From Terriglobia bacterium (GTDB taxonomy: Bacteria; Acidobacteriota; Terriglobia; Bryobacterales; Bryobacteraceae), in the NCBI GenBank assembly GCA_020073145.1, contig JAIQFS010000014.1, forward strand, positions 44,455 through 108,454: 64,000 nucleotides of DNA, given 5' to 3'. Below, in pieces: positions 19,144-27,736 of this stretch (position 1 is the stretch's first letter; each line of letters opens with the position of its first letter). Under the pieces are notes generated by a model. That model was not told the origin of the DNA and did not search any database. It saw only the letters and a list, made by a program, of their open reading frames with translations. Made by a program: the position numbers and the translations under genes.

Positions 19144-20972
19144 AACGTCTTCAAGTACTCAATCAAATCGTTCAGCTCATCCTTGGCCAGGTCATTGCTG
19201 ACGCCGTGCGTGTCTTTGGGATTGAACACCGTCCAGATTTCTTCCAGGGTCTTGGCGGAACCGTCATGCAGGTACGGAGCGCTCAGCGCGACGTTCGTCA
19301 GATGCGGGGTGTCGATCAGCGGAGAGCGGTCGGTGGGTTTGCCGGTGCCCACGTCCGCCAGTTTCTGGTTGGTGTGGTACTTGCCCGAATGGCAGAACGA
19401 ACACCGGTTCTCTTCCGGGATCGACGATCCGTCCTTTCGCCGCTCGCGCTCGAAAATGGCCTTGCCCCGCTCCTGCGCGGGCGTCAGTTCGCCGGTCGCT
19501 GCGCGGTAGCGGTTCGGCCGCAGTGGAATGGATGCGACATAGGTGATCAGGTCGGCCAGATCGGCGTCCCGAAATCCTTGGGACCGGAAGAAAAAGCGCT
19601 CGGTGCGGGGGCCGCACTCGGTAAACAGATCGGGATTGCCGCCGTTCCACTTGAAGGGCGCGGTATTGGCCACATCCTCGATGGAGCGGTTGTCCACGAT
19701 GTCCACCCCGAATCCATCCGGTTCGAGGTCCCACTGCAGGCCGTCGAACGTCGAATCCAGATGACAGTTGGCGCAGCCGAATTGTCCCTGAAAGGAGAAG
19801 TTGGAGGAATAGAACAGGCGCTCGCCGCGGCGCTGCGGTGTGACAATCGGCAGGCCTCCCAGGCCGATGGTGGCGACAATCCGATTCGCGGCCGTATCCA
19901 TCACGGAGATCGTATCGTCGAGGCGATTGGCGACATACAGGCGCGCGCCATCATTCGAGAGCACGATTGACCGCGGATTGCGGCCCACCGGGACCCGCGC
20001 GAGCACGTACCGGCCCGAGACGGATAGGTCGTTGACCAGCGCATCCCGCTCCGGCGCCCGCGAGGCGGCGACCAGCCTTTTCAGATCGAGAATCGCCACC
20101 TCACCCGATCCGCTGGCGGTCAGATAGGCCTTGGATTTGTCCGGCGCGATCGCCACACCGAACGGCAAGGAGAAGTAGCGCTCCAGTTCGTCCAACGGAA
20201 GCTGCACTACGCCGCCCACATCCGCGCCGAAGACCGCCAGCGAATCGCCAAAAGCCCAACCATGCGCCACGTGCGCCAGCGGGATCAGGTTCTTGGGCCG
20301 GAGCTGCGCGGCAATGCCCAGCCGGCCGTCCCGCGACAGAGCGACGTGGAACGTTCCGGCGACGTTGTGCAGACGGGGCCGCGCGTCGACCACCTGGCGG
20401 TCGGCGTCGATTTCGGTGATCTCGGATTCGGACTCGGTCCGGAATTTCCCCAGGTTGGGGTAGATGTGGGTGACATAGATGCGCGAGCCGCTGGCCGCCA
20501 CGTAGCTGGCGCCGCGCCCGGCGGCCAGCCGCTTGATCTCGCTGCCGGTCCGAAGGTCAATCACCGAAACGTCGTTACTGATGCGGTTGGCCACATATAA
20601 CACCTGTCCCCGCGCGTCGACTGTCAATCCGCTCGGCTCGAATCCGGTGGACAACGTGCGGGTGGCCGCCAGCGAGCGCGCGTCGATCTCCGTGACCGTA
20701 TCGGCCCACGCGTTGGTCACGTAGATCCATTTCCCGTCGGCGCTGACGGCGATTCCCCGCGGCACGTGGCCGACGCCCACCCGGCGGATCACGGAAGACG
20801 TCGCCAGATCCACAACCGCAACCTCGTCCGTGCCTTCGCAGACCACGTACAGGCGGGCGCCATCCGGGGAGAGCGCCAAGTCGACGGGACTTGGGTAGCG
20901 TCCTCCATCCGGCGCCGGCTGCCCGAGGAGCAGCGCCGCCAAGAGACCCACGAGGATGCCGCCGCGTTTCAT
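19140..20972 (-). CDS. YVTN propeller fused to MauG/CcpA-like diheme cytochrome c domain
   Basis: A 610-residue exported protein. After the signal peptide, residues 25-385 form a YVTN-type beta-propeller (GARLYVVCEGTDEVAVVDL, KWIYVTNAWADTVTEID, RLYVANRLDDTISVMDT). The C-terminal 220 residues hold two c-type heme sites, CANCH (C400-H404) and CSFCH (C524-H528), with the spacing and surrounding motifs of bacterial cytochrome c peroxidase/MauG proteins (SIEDVANTAPFKWNG, SPLIDTPHLTNVALSAPYLHDG). Such proteins reduce peroxide or oxidise protein side chains in the periplasm. The ATG abuts the stop of the upstream CRTAC1 gene directly; its own stop overlaps the next gene. Confidence 0.9.
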   Translation of the reverse strand: MKRGGILVGLLAALLLGQPAPDGGRYPSPVDLALSPDGARLYVVCEGTDEVAVVDLATSSVIRRVGVGHVPRGIAVSADGKWIYVTNAWADTVTEIDARSLAATRTLSTGFEPSGLTVDARGQVLYVANRISNDVSVIDLRTGSEIKRLAAGRGASYVAASGSRIYVTHIYPNLGKFRTESESEITEIDADRQVVDARPRLHNVAGTFHVALSRDGRLGIAAQLRPKNLIPLAHVAHGWAFGDSLAVFGADVGGVVQLPLDELERYFSLPFGVAIAPDKSKAYLTASGSGEVAILDLKRLVAASRAPERDALVNDLSVSGRYVLARVPVGRNPRSIVLSNDGARLYVANRLDDTISVMDTAANRIVATIGLGGLPIVTPQRRGERLFYSSNFSFQGQFGCANCHLDSTFDGLQWDLEPDGFGVDIVDNRSIEDVANTAPFKWNGGNPDLFTECGPRTERFFFRSQGFRDADLADLITYVASIPLRPNRYRAATGELTPAQERGKAIFERERRKDGSSIPEENRCSFCHSGKYHTNQKLADVGTGKPTDRSPLIDTPHLTNVALSAPYLHDGSAKTLEEIWTVFNPKDTHGVSNDLAKDELNDLIEYLKTL

Positions 20973-22586
20973 CTACGGCTCCCGCACCTCCACAATCCGA
21001 TCGGCCGCCACGTTCTCGAGCACCTGTTGCGCTCCGCTCGGCCAGTTGACCGTGATGCGGTCGGCCTTCGCGGCCGAACCCAATCCGAAGTGCAGGCGTC
21101 CGTCGTCCTGGCCGAGGTACCCCGACCCCGCGATCCGCTCCGATTTCTGCCTCATCCCACCTGCCTCGACTTCCACAGTCGCGCCAATGCCGTCGCGATT
21201 GCTCTTGGTGCCGGTCAGCCGCACCGTCAGCCAGTGTCCGGCCGCGGCGGTCACGTTATGCAGCAACTGACCCGGTCCGCCCAAGTTGACCAGAAACGCT
21301 TCCACTCTGCCGTCGCTGTCGTAATCCGCAAAGCACGCCCCGCGGCCTACGGTTTTCATCTGGAAGAACGAGCCGCCGGTCGTCGAGACATCCTGAAACT
21401 TGCCGCCACCCAGATTCCGGAACAGCGAATGCTCCTGCGGGACCATGTGAATCAACCCGCCGTGAAAGATCAGGATGTCCTTCAGCCCATCGTTATCGAA
21501 GTCGTGAACACCGGTCCCCCAGCTGGTGTACTGCGCCGCCCACTGCGAGATCCCGGCCTTTTCGGTGACGTCCGTAAACCCCAGCTTGCCGTCGTTCTTC
21601 AGGAGGCGGTTGTATTTGGAGTCGCTCACCCATAGGTCCGCGCGGCCTTCGTTGTCGATCTCGAAAAAGACCGGCCCCATGGCGGAGGTGGATTCGCCAT
21701 TCTGCCCGAAGGCTGTGCCGGACTCCACCGCAATCTCTTGGAACGTGCCGTTGCGCTGGTTGTGGAAGAGAAAATTCTCGGTCTTGTCGTTGGCCACGTA
21801 GATGTCCGGATACCCGTCGCCATCGAAATCCGCCGCGGTCACTCCCATGGTGCGGCCCTTGTAGCGCCCGATGCCGGACTTCTCGCTCACATCTTCAAAC
21901 GAGCCCTTGCAGGTGTTGTGAAACAGCAAATTGGTATCGGCTTCGTAATCGAGCGGACCCGGATAGTTGTCGGCGGCGTAGTAGGAACGGTACGCCGGAT
22001 CGAACTTCACGTACCGGCCAATGAACAGATCCACGCAGCCATCGCGATCGTAATCCAGCCAGGCGGCGCCGATCGCCCAGCCTTTAATCTTGAGCCCGGC
22101 CTTCTCTGTGACATCTTCGAAGGTTCCATCGCCTTTGTTCCGGTACAGCGTCACGTGGCCGTAGCTGGTCACCAGCAGGTCGGTGCTGCCGTCGCTGTCG
22201 AAATCGGCGGCGATCGCGGCGAAACTGAAGCCGTCGCCCGGCACTCCGGCTTCGTCCGTCACGTCGGTGAAGGTGCCGTCGCCGTTGTTGCGATACAGGT
22301 GATTGTGCGGCGTCTGGGCCGGCGGCTTCCGCAACGGATACGGATGCATGCCCGGGCCGAGCGGCCGCCCGCTGACCACGTAGAGGTCCGGTTTGCCGTC
22401 ATGGTTGTAATCGAACCAGACGCAGCCTCCGCCGGTGCTCTCGAGCAACGAACCCAATTTGTCCGCGCCGATCGAGTGCGTGAAGTCGATCCCCGACGGC
22501 TTGGTCGCGTCCTCAAACTGGATCGGACCGGCCGCGCCGGCGGCCAGGCAAACAGCGGTGAACATCAAGGCGAGCTGGGCCGTCAT
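20973..22586 (-). CDS. CRTAC1-family protein (FG-GAP/VCBS repeats plus ASPIC/UnbV)
   Basis: A 537-residue exported protein. Signal peptide, then at least six calcium-loop repeats of the FG-GAP/VCBS type (DYNHDGKPDLYVVSG, DFDSDGSTDLLVTS, DYDRDGCVDLFIG, DFDGDGYPDIYVAND, DFDNDGLKDILIFHG, DYDSDGRVEAFLVN), forming an integrin-like propeller. An ASPIC/UnbV domain follows at the C terminus (SNRDGIGATVEVEAGG, LHFGLGSAAKADRITVNWPS). The family is extracellular or periplasmic and its biochemical role is unsettled. ATG at 22586 overlaps the stop of the HzsA-like gene; longer frames lie within that gene. Confidence 0.9.
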   Translation of the reverse strand: MTAQLALMFTAVCLAAGAAGPIQFEDATKPSGIDFTHSIGADKLGSLLESTGGGCVWFDYNHDGKPDLYVVSGRPLGPGMHPYPLRKPPAQTPHNHLYRNNGDGTFTDVTDEAGVPGDGFSFAAIAADFDSDGSTDLLVTSYGHVTLYRNKGDGTFEDVTEKAGLKIKGWAIGAAWLDYDRDGCVDLFIGRYVKFDPAYRSYYAADNYPGPLDYEADTNLLFHNTCKGSFEDVSEKSGIGRYKGRTMGVTAADFDGDGYPDIYVANDKTENFLFHNQRNGTFQEIAVESGTAFGQNGESTSAMGPVFFEIDNEGRADLWVSDSKYNRLLKNDGKLGFTDVTEKAGISQWAAQYTSWGTGVHDFDNDGLKDILIFHGGLIHMVPQEHSLFRNLGGGKFQDVSTTGGSFFQMKTVGRGACFADYDSDGRVEAFLVNLGGPGQLLHNVTAAAGHWLTVRLTGTKSNRDGIGATVEVEAGGMRQKSERIAGSGYLGQDDGRLHFGLGSAAKADRITVNWPSGAQQVLENVAADRIVEVREP

Positions 22587-23878
22587 GGCTGTTGTACCTC
22601 CAGCATCTTGACCGGAACAATGGTCTTTAAGAGGATTGCGGGGACGCGATTTTCCGGAGCACGTTCCGGGCCGGTATGGCAGCCGACGCAAACGCGCTGC
22701 TCGCTGGGGCGCATCCAGAACCAGCCCTGCTCCGCCCGCACCGTCTGGCCGGCAGCATCGGCCAACTCGATCCGCAAGGGACGATCCGCCGGAACCTGGA
22801 TGTAGAAAGATCCATCGCTCTCCACCGTGGTTTCGCCCAATCGACCCTCCGGCGCGTACACCCGAACCGTCCGCACGGCGGCTCCGTCCATCGGGGTGCG
22901 GGAGATGCGGGAGTTCAAGCAGAGGAGATTTCCCGCTGTCCGCGATGCCACCAACGCCGAGGGGAACTGGCGCGGCGGGGTGCGCGTCGCCACGATGACC
23001 GGTTGCACCCCGGAGGCTTCGAGCGGTACGGTTTGGCGTTGCGCCGCATTCCAACGAAACAAACCCAAATGGCCGGCCCTCCCACGCAGGCTGACCAGCC
23101 AGACGCCCGGCGAGACTTCGGCGATCGGCCCGATCACCGTGCCCTCCGGTTGGGCGACCTCGGTCTCGACGGCCGATGCCGACGTAAATCGCGCCAGGCG
23201 GTTGCCGGAATGGAAAATGGAGTCACCTGATCCAATTTGACGGGCCTCTCCGCGGTCGGAACCGTGATCGCAGCGGAGAGCTTCCACGCCGCTGCCATCG
23301 GGATAGACGGTGAAGAGTTCGCGGCGCTGGGTGCCCCGGTCGGCTTCAAAGAGGATGCGGCCATCGCGCAGGACATCATCCGTCAGGTATCTACCGGGTG
23401 CGAAGGTCAAGGGTTTGCCGGCAATCTCAATGCTGGACGAGTCCCGCGTATACACAATCTCGTTGGTCGGAAGGTAGAGCGGCCGAATGCAATCGGCATC
23501 GCAGTGGGTAATGGGTCGGGCAGGGCCTCCCCGGATGTCGATTTCCCACACCTGCCAGTGGTCCGACGGCGTTTGTTTTCCGGCAAATAAGACACGGCTG
23601 CCGTCATCCGAGACGGCGGCGTCGGCCGAAGCGGAGAACCCGGGGGCCAGCGCGCGGCGAGTCTCCCCCAGGACCAGCTTCAGGGTGGCGCCCGAAGGGA
23701 AACGGTCGCGGCCCTCCAGCCAGGCTTTTGGCTCGTAGCGGGTGGTTTCGGTGAAAACGTAGTTTAGGCCGGCCTCGGAGTTTCCCCCGGTTGCGCTAAA
23801 TGCCGCACCAAGCGCCAGGGCCGCGAAGCCCATGACGACGAAACCAGCGTGATTTGTCCGAGTCTTACGAGCCGGCAC
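22583..23878 (-). CDS. HzsA-like exported protein with TolB-type repeats and one c-heme site
   Basis: About 431 residues with an N-terminal membrane/signal segment (VVMGFAALALGAAFSA). The middle has TolB/PD40-like blades (AVSDDGSRVLFAGKQ, PITHCDADCIRPLYLPTNEI, LRDGRILFEAD). The C-terminal 60 residues (RAEQGWFWMRPSEQRVCVGC) contain a single CVGCH heme motif (C397-H401) and a DG-rich beta segment, resembling the hydrazine synthase alpha-subunit-related proteins found widely outside anammox bacteria. No hydrazine chemistry is implied. GTG at 23878 with GAGG 8 bases upstream is chosen; a TTG at 23899 is also in frame. Confidence 0.78.
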   Translation of the reverse strand: MPARKTRTNHAGFVVMGFAALALGAAFSATGGNSEAGLNYVFTETTRYEPKAWLEGRDRFPSGATLKLVLGETRRALAPGFSASADAAVSDDGSRVLFAGKQTPSDHWQVWEIDIRGGPARPITHCDADCIRPLYLPTNEIVYTRDSSSIEIAGKPLTFAPGRYLTDDVLRDGRILFEADRGTQRRELFTVYPDGSGVEALRCDHGSDRGEARQIGSGDSIFHSGNRLARFTSASAVETEVAQPEGTVIGPIAEVSPGVWLVSLRGRAGHLGLFRWNAAQRQTVPLEASGVQPVIVATRTPPRQFPSALVASRTAGNLLCLNSRISRTPMDGAAVRTVRVYAPEGRLGETTVESDGSFYIQVPADRPLRIELADAAGQTVRAEQGWFWMRPSEQRVCVGCHTGPERAPENRVPAILLKTIVPVKMLEVQQP

Positions 23879-23927
23879 AGCACCACCCTCGGTAGGCAAC
23901 GCAGTGCTCCGTGCAATTGATGCACCA

Positions 23928-26912
23928 TTACGGTATTAGAGGTCTGATAAGCCGTAATGCAGGGCGGGTGTTGTACACCTGGCGGTACTGAGCGTGGGTG
24001 AGGTCGCCGGGGAACGACTCCGTCGCGGGGTAGGGGTAGCGGCTCATTCCATGAAAGGGAAGCGGGTCCACCGTTTGCGAGAACGCGGTATTGGCGTCGG
24101 CATCCTTGGCCCAGCCGTCCACCAGCAGGAGGTAATCCCGCACCCACCCTTGGGGCAGAGGAGGCAGACCGGAGGCTGCGTATTCCAGCTGCAGCTCGTC
24201 TCCCGAGCCCATCACCGCCAGGCGGTCATCCACCGCCCGAACCAGCTCGCCGACGTCGCCATACCGTGTGTACATTCCGGGAGTCGGATTCCAGTTCGAG
24301 AGGGGCGAGACCGACGCGTAATCGAACGCCTCGGGCTGCTGGCGCTGGGGATCTACGGTGATGCGGGAAAACCCGCGAAACTGCAGTTGCGCCGCGGTGG
24401 CATCCAGGGGGGTAATGCGAGCCTCGGGCGCCGACGCATCCTCGCCTAGGAAGATTTCATCCCAGTACACACACATGTCGGTCAGGATGCGGACTTCCCG
24501 GGATTCGGAGAGGAACCGGCCGGTCAGATCGACGGCGATGGTCTTGGTCTTCCCGGACGGCATGCCCATGTCGTCGATCACGGTCTTCCAGCGGCCGGCC
24601 GCGTCTTTCACCTGGAGGGACGGCCCCACCAGCGGATGCCCGGTCTGGGCGGCTTTCAGAAAGGTGCTGCCATCGGCCCAATCCACCCAGCCGTTGAGCA
24701 CCAGGACGGCGCGGTTGGAGCGGGCGGCGTCGGGCCCGAAGTCCAAGTCGAGCGCGTGCATTTCGGCCACTCCCGCGACATCGCGCGCGAAGCCATCGAC
24801 GTAATGGCGGTCGCGCTGCAGCAAGGCTGGCAGCACATCGCGGCCGCGGCCGTCGCGGGCCACGCGCGGATAGAGCCGCCGCTTCACCCCGTACAGCCGG
24901 AACTCCGGATAGGGAGGTCCCTTCCATTTCTCGTTGGAGAAAACTTCCGTATCGGCAGGATGATCGAGCGCCAGCAGGCGGACCTGATCCAGGTAGGAAA
25001 CCTCGTTCAGCTCCTCGGTGATATGGATCTGGTAGCGCCCCTGCCGGGGCGCGAGCGAGGCGCCGGAAATCGACACATACTCGTCGTGGTCTACCGGGAA
25101 GTACGTGCCGTCGCCGGAGCTGGCGCCGAGCGGCGCCACGCCCAGCACATCGGTGATGAACTCGAAGCCGTGCCCGTTCCAGGTAAAGATCATGGGGCAC
25201 GACCCCGACAGCCGCGGCGCTTCCTTGATGTGGAGACGCCGCCGCGCCAGCTGGCGCACCTCGTTCTGGATCAGGCCATTGGGCCAGATGATCCGGATGG
25301 TGTCAATCACTTCGCGGCCGCCCAAGTCGAAGGTCACCGGCACCGTGTCGTACTGGCGGACCGCGTAAAACGTCCCGGATTTCACTTCGATTTGGGCACC
25401 GGTGGGGATTTTGAGGCTCTTGACGCCCTCCAGCGCGACGATGAGCCAGATACCGGGCTTGACCTGATTGGCAGCATATCGAATCTTGCCGCCGGACGTC
25501 ACCAATAGGCGATCGAGCCGGCCTATCCCGCGAAAGTCGGCCGGTATCCACCACGCGGCTTCGGGCTCCCCTTCGGCCAGGATGGGAGGCTCGTAGACCG
25601 GGGCCTCGAGGGGCTCGCCGGCCTCGTACCGTCCATTCAACCGGTCGCGATACTCGATGGCGGTGTCATTGGAATAGGCGACGCGCAGGTCAAAGGCCTT
25701 GGTGCCCTCGGGTTGAATCCGAAGGGTGCCGACCCCCACTCCGATTCCCGGAGCAAACGGGAAATCGCGCGTGCGGTCTTCCCAACCAGCGCTGCCGTCG
25801 TTGCGCAGCAGCAGATTGCGGTCGCCGACCAGGATCAGGTCGAGGTCGCGGTCGTGATCGTAGTCGACCCAGGCGGCGGCGTGAAACCCCGGCCCTGCGG
25901 CCGGCAGCGGCTGTTTTTGAAAGCCGGCGGCACGATCGTTGCGAAACAACAGCGCGCCCTCCCGAGTGACGACGCACAGGTCGACGAGGCCGTCGTTATC
26001 GTAATCGCCCGCCGCTACAGACAGGACGTGCCGCAGCCCCGAAAGGCCGCGATCCACCAGTTCGGTTCCATTCCGGTAGAGCAGGATGCCGGTGTCGGAC
26101 CACACCAATGCGTCCGGATGGCCGTCTTCATCGAAATCCAGGATCAGCCCGCCGGCGGTTTTCGGATCGGCGGCGCCCGCAAGATCGCGCACGCGAAAGC
26201 GGTATCGCGGGCTGGTTGGGGCCGGGGAGGCCCGGTATTCGGGAGGGTCCTCGATTTCCGAATAGACGCTCCAGTTGACGTCCTCGGCCGCCGCGTCCGG
26301 CTGGTCTTGCTTCTCTTTGAGGGCGCGAAATTCCGCGAGGACGCGATTGGAATCGTCCGCACGCCCGAGCGCACGATAGGCGCTGTACAACTGAAAACGC
26401 GGCGCAGCGAACTGTCGGTCCAACCGCGCGGCTGTTTCGAACTCTTCGACTGCGGCCACCAGATTGCCGTTTTGACGGTACAGCACGCCGAGGTTGTAGT
26501 GGGAAACCGGCTCGTCCGGGGCGAGGCGAAGCAGACCCTGGAATTGTTCGATGGCAGCAGCAGGATTGGCCTGCGCCTTGTAAGCCACGCCGAGGTTGAA
26601 CCAGGTGTGCGGCAGCGAGGGATCCTGTTTCTGCACCGCTTGTAGTTCGCTGACTCCCTGCGCAGTTTCGCCTGCCTTGAGCAGCGCCAACCCATAGTTC
26701 AGCCGGTCGCGCGCCGAGTCCGGATTCAGCGTCAGGGCACTCCGAAATTCCTCGACGGCTTGCTTCTGCGTCGTCGGGTTTTCGTAAAAGGCCTTACCGA
26801 GGTTACGGTACTGTCCGATGAGGTCTTCGCGGGAAGGCCGGTGGGAACTCTGCAGGACCACAGCGGCAGCCAGCATCAGGCCGGCCGTCGTCATACCCTT
26901 TCCGCGGATCAT
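23928..26912 (-). CDS. TPR domain fused to CRTAC1-like (FG-GAP/ASPIC) protein
   Basis: A 994-residue exported protein with a signal segment (MTTAGLMLAAAVVLQSS). Residues 35-200 are tetratricopeptide repeats (AVEEFRSALTLNPDS, TWFNLGVAYKAQANPAAAIE, SHYNLGVLYRQNGNLVAAVE). FG-GAP-like loops follow (DFDEDGHPDALVWS, DYDNDGLVDLCVVT, DYDHDRDLDLILVG), then an ASPIC/UnbV-like stretch (VIDTIRIIWPNGLIQNEV). A large C-terminal region (about 560-994) carries no domain I recognise. ATG at 26912 is preferred over a frame extending into the divergent gene; an internal ATG at 26894 is possible. It is the first gene of the eight-gene minus-strand array and stops 49 bases before the preferred start of the next gene. 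Confidence 0.85.
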   Translation of the reverse strand: MIRGKGMTTAGLMLAAAVVLQSSHRPSREDLIGQYRNLGKAFYENPTTQKQAVEEFRSALTLNPDSARDRLNYGLALLKAGETAQGVSELQAVQKQDPSLPHTWFNLGVAYKAQANPAAAIEQFQGLLRLAPDEPVSHYNLGVLYRQNGNLVAAVEEFETAARLDRQFAAPRFQLYSAYRALGRADDSNRVLAEFRALKEKQDQPDAAAEDVNWSVYSEIEDPPEYRASPAPTSPRYRFRVRDLAGAADPKTAGGLILDFDEDGHPDALVWSDTGILLYRNGTELVDRGLSGLRHVLSVAAGDYDNDGLVDLCVVTREGALLFRNDRAAGFQKQPLPAAGPGFHAAAWVDYDHDRDLDLILVGDRNLLLRNDGSAGWEDRTRDFPFAPGIGVGVGTLRIQPEGTKAFDLRVAYSNDTAIEYRDRLNGRYEAGEPLEAPVYEPPILAEGEPEAAWWIPADFRGIGRLDRLLVTSGGKIRYAANQVKPGIWLIVALEGVKSLKIPTGAQIEVKSGTFYAVRQYDTVPVTFDLGGREVIDTIRIIWPNGLIQNEVRQLARRRLHIKEAPRLSGSCPMIFTWNGHGFEFITDVLGVAPLGASSGDGTYFPVDHDEYVSISGASLAPRQGRYQIHITEELNEVSYLDQVRLLALDHPADTEVFSNEKWKGPPYPEFRLYGVKRRLYPRVARDGRGRDVLPALLQRDRHYVDGFARDVAGVAEMHALDLDFGPDAARSNRAVLVLNGWVDWADGSTFLKAAQTGHPLVGPSLQVKDAAGRWKTVIDDMGMPSGKTKTIAVDLTGRFLSESREVRILTDMCVYWDEIFLGEDASAPEARITPLDATAAQLQFRGFSRITVDPQRQQPEAFDYASVSPLSNWNPTPGMYTRYGDVGELVRAVDDRLAVMGSGDELQLEYAASGLPPLPQGWVRDYLLLVDGWAKDADANTAFSQTVDPLPFHGMSRYPYPATESFPGDLTHAQYRQVYNTRPALRLIRPLIP

Positions 26913-26984
26913 CCTGTCTCTCTGGTAGCATGATGCTCGCAGGGTGTCCAGTTGGCCGCCCCCCAAATGTGCCACCATCGGGGC

Positions 26985-27725
26985 ATGGGGCGTCAGGGAT
27001 CAGCCTCCAGCAGATTGGCGTACGGCGTTTGCCTGGCCTTGCTCATCGGCATGGCCGGGTTGACCGTCGCAGTGATGCGCCGGTCCAAACCCGTGGCTCC
27101 CAAAGTAATCATCGGAGACAGCGACGAAGTCTACTACTCGCACGCGGCCACATCGGAAGACGCGGCCACGCTGGGCCATGCTCTCCAGAGCATGGGCTAC
27201 TTTCGCAACCGGGGCTCTGCCGTTCTCCTCTCCCGAAACAAGGGTGGAACGGTGGTCTCCTTCGTTCTTGCCGACGGCCTTTGGAACAATGCGGCCGCGG
27301 TGACGAGCTTCGAAGAAATCGGACGGCGCATCGCGGTCGTCACGGGCGGATTCCCCCTGGAGATGAACCTGGTCGATGCGGCGTGGAAAATTCAAAAGGC
27401 TCTGGAGATCGGTAAGACCCGTGTCGGGTCGAGGGACGAGATTTACTATCTCGGCTCGGCGACGAAGGACGATGCCGAGGCGCTGGGCCGGGCGCTGCGG
27501 GTGGCGGGCTACCTGCAGGATTTGGGCGTGAGTGTCACAGCATCCAAAGGCGAGGGCACGGCAATCGGGTTCGTGGTCGGCGAAGGAGTCTGGCAGCAGC
27601 CGGAAGCCGTCGTCCGTTTTGCGAACCTGGCGCGGCAGGTGGCGCCGTCGATCGGCGGACTGCCCATCCAGGTTCGATTGCTGAGCCCGGAGATGGAAAT
27701 CAAGGCGGAAGTGTCCGTTCGGTGA
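26985..27725 (+). CDS. membrane-anchored protein with two copies of an unknown domain
   Basis: About 246 residues with one N-terminal membrane segment (LAYGVCLALLIGMAGLTVAV), then two tandem copies of an 80-85-residue domain. Copy 1 runs from DEVYYSHAATSEDAATLGHA to FPLEMNLV; copy 2 from DEIYYLGSATKDDAEALGRA to LPIQVRLL. Shared features are a DE[VI]YY strand, an A-T-x-[ED]-D-A helix, a GY[FL] turn, a G-x-x-[VI][SG]FV strand and a [DE]G[VL]W turn. The function is unknown to me. ATG at 26985 is the likely start; a frame from 26952 adds eleven residues. It is divergent from the eight-gene operon, with only about 70 bases between starts. Confidence 0.75.
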   Translation: MGRQGSASSRLAYGVCLALLIGMAGLTVAVMRRSKPVAPKVIIGDSDEVYYSHAATSEDAATLGHALQSMGYFRNRGSAVLLSRNKGGTVVSFVLADGLWNNAAAVTSFEEIGRRIAVVTGGFPLEMNLVDAAWKIQKALEIGKTRVGSRDEIYYLGSATKDDAEALGRALRVAGYLQDLGVSVTASKGEGTAIGFVVGEGVWQQPEAVVRFANLARQVAPSIGGLPIQVRLLSPEMEIKAEVSVR

Positions 27726-27736
27726 ATGCGCCTTTT

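Noticed and set aside
26927..26937. AGCATGATGCT palindrome between divergent starts
   Set aside because: Eleven bases only, lying within the immediate translation leader; expected by chance at this length over 64 kb.
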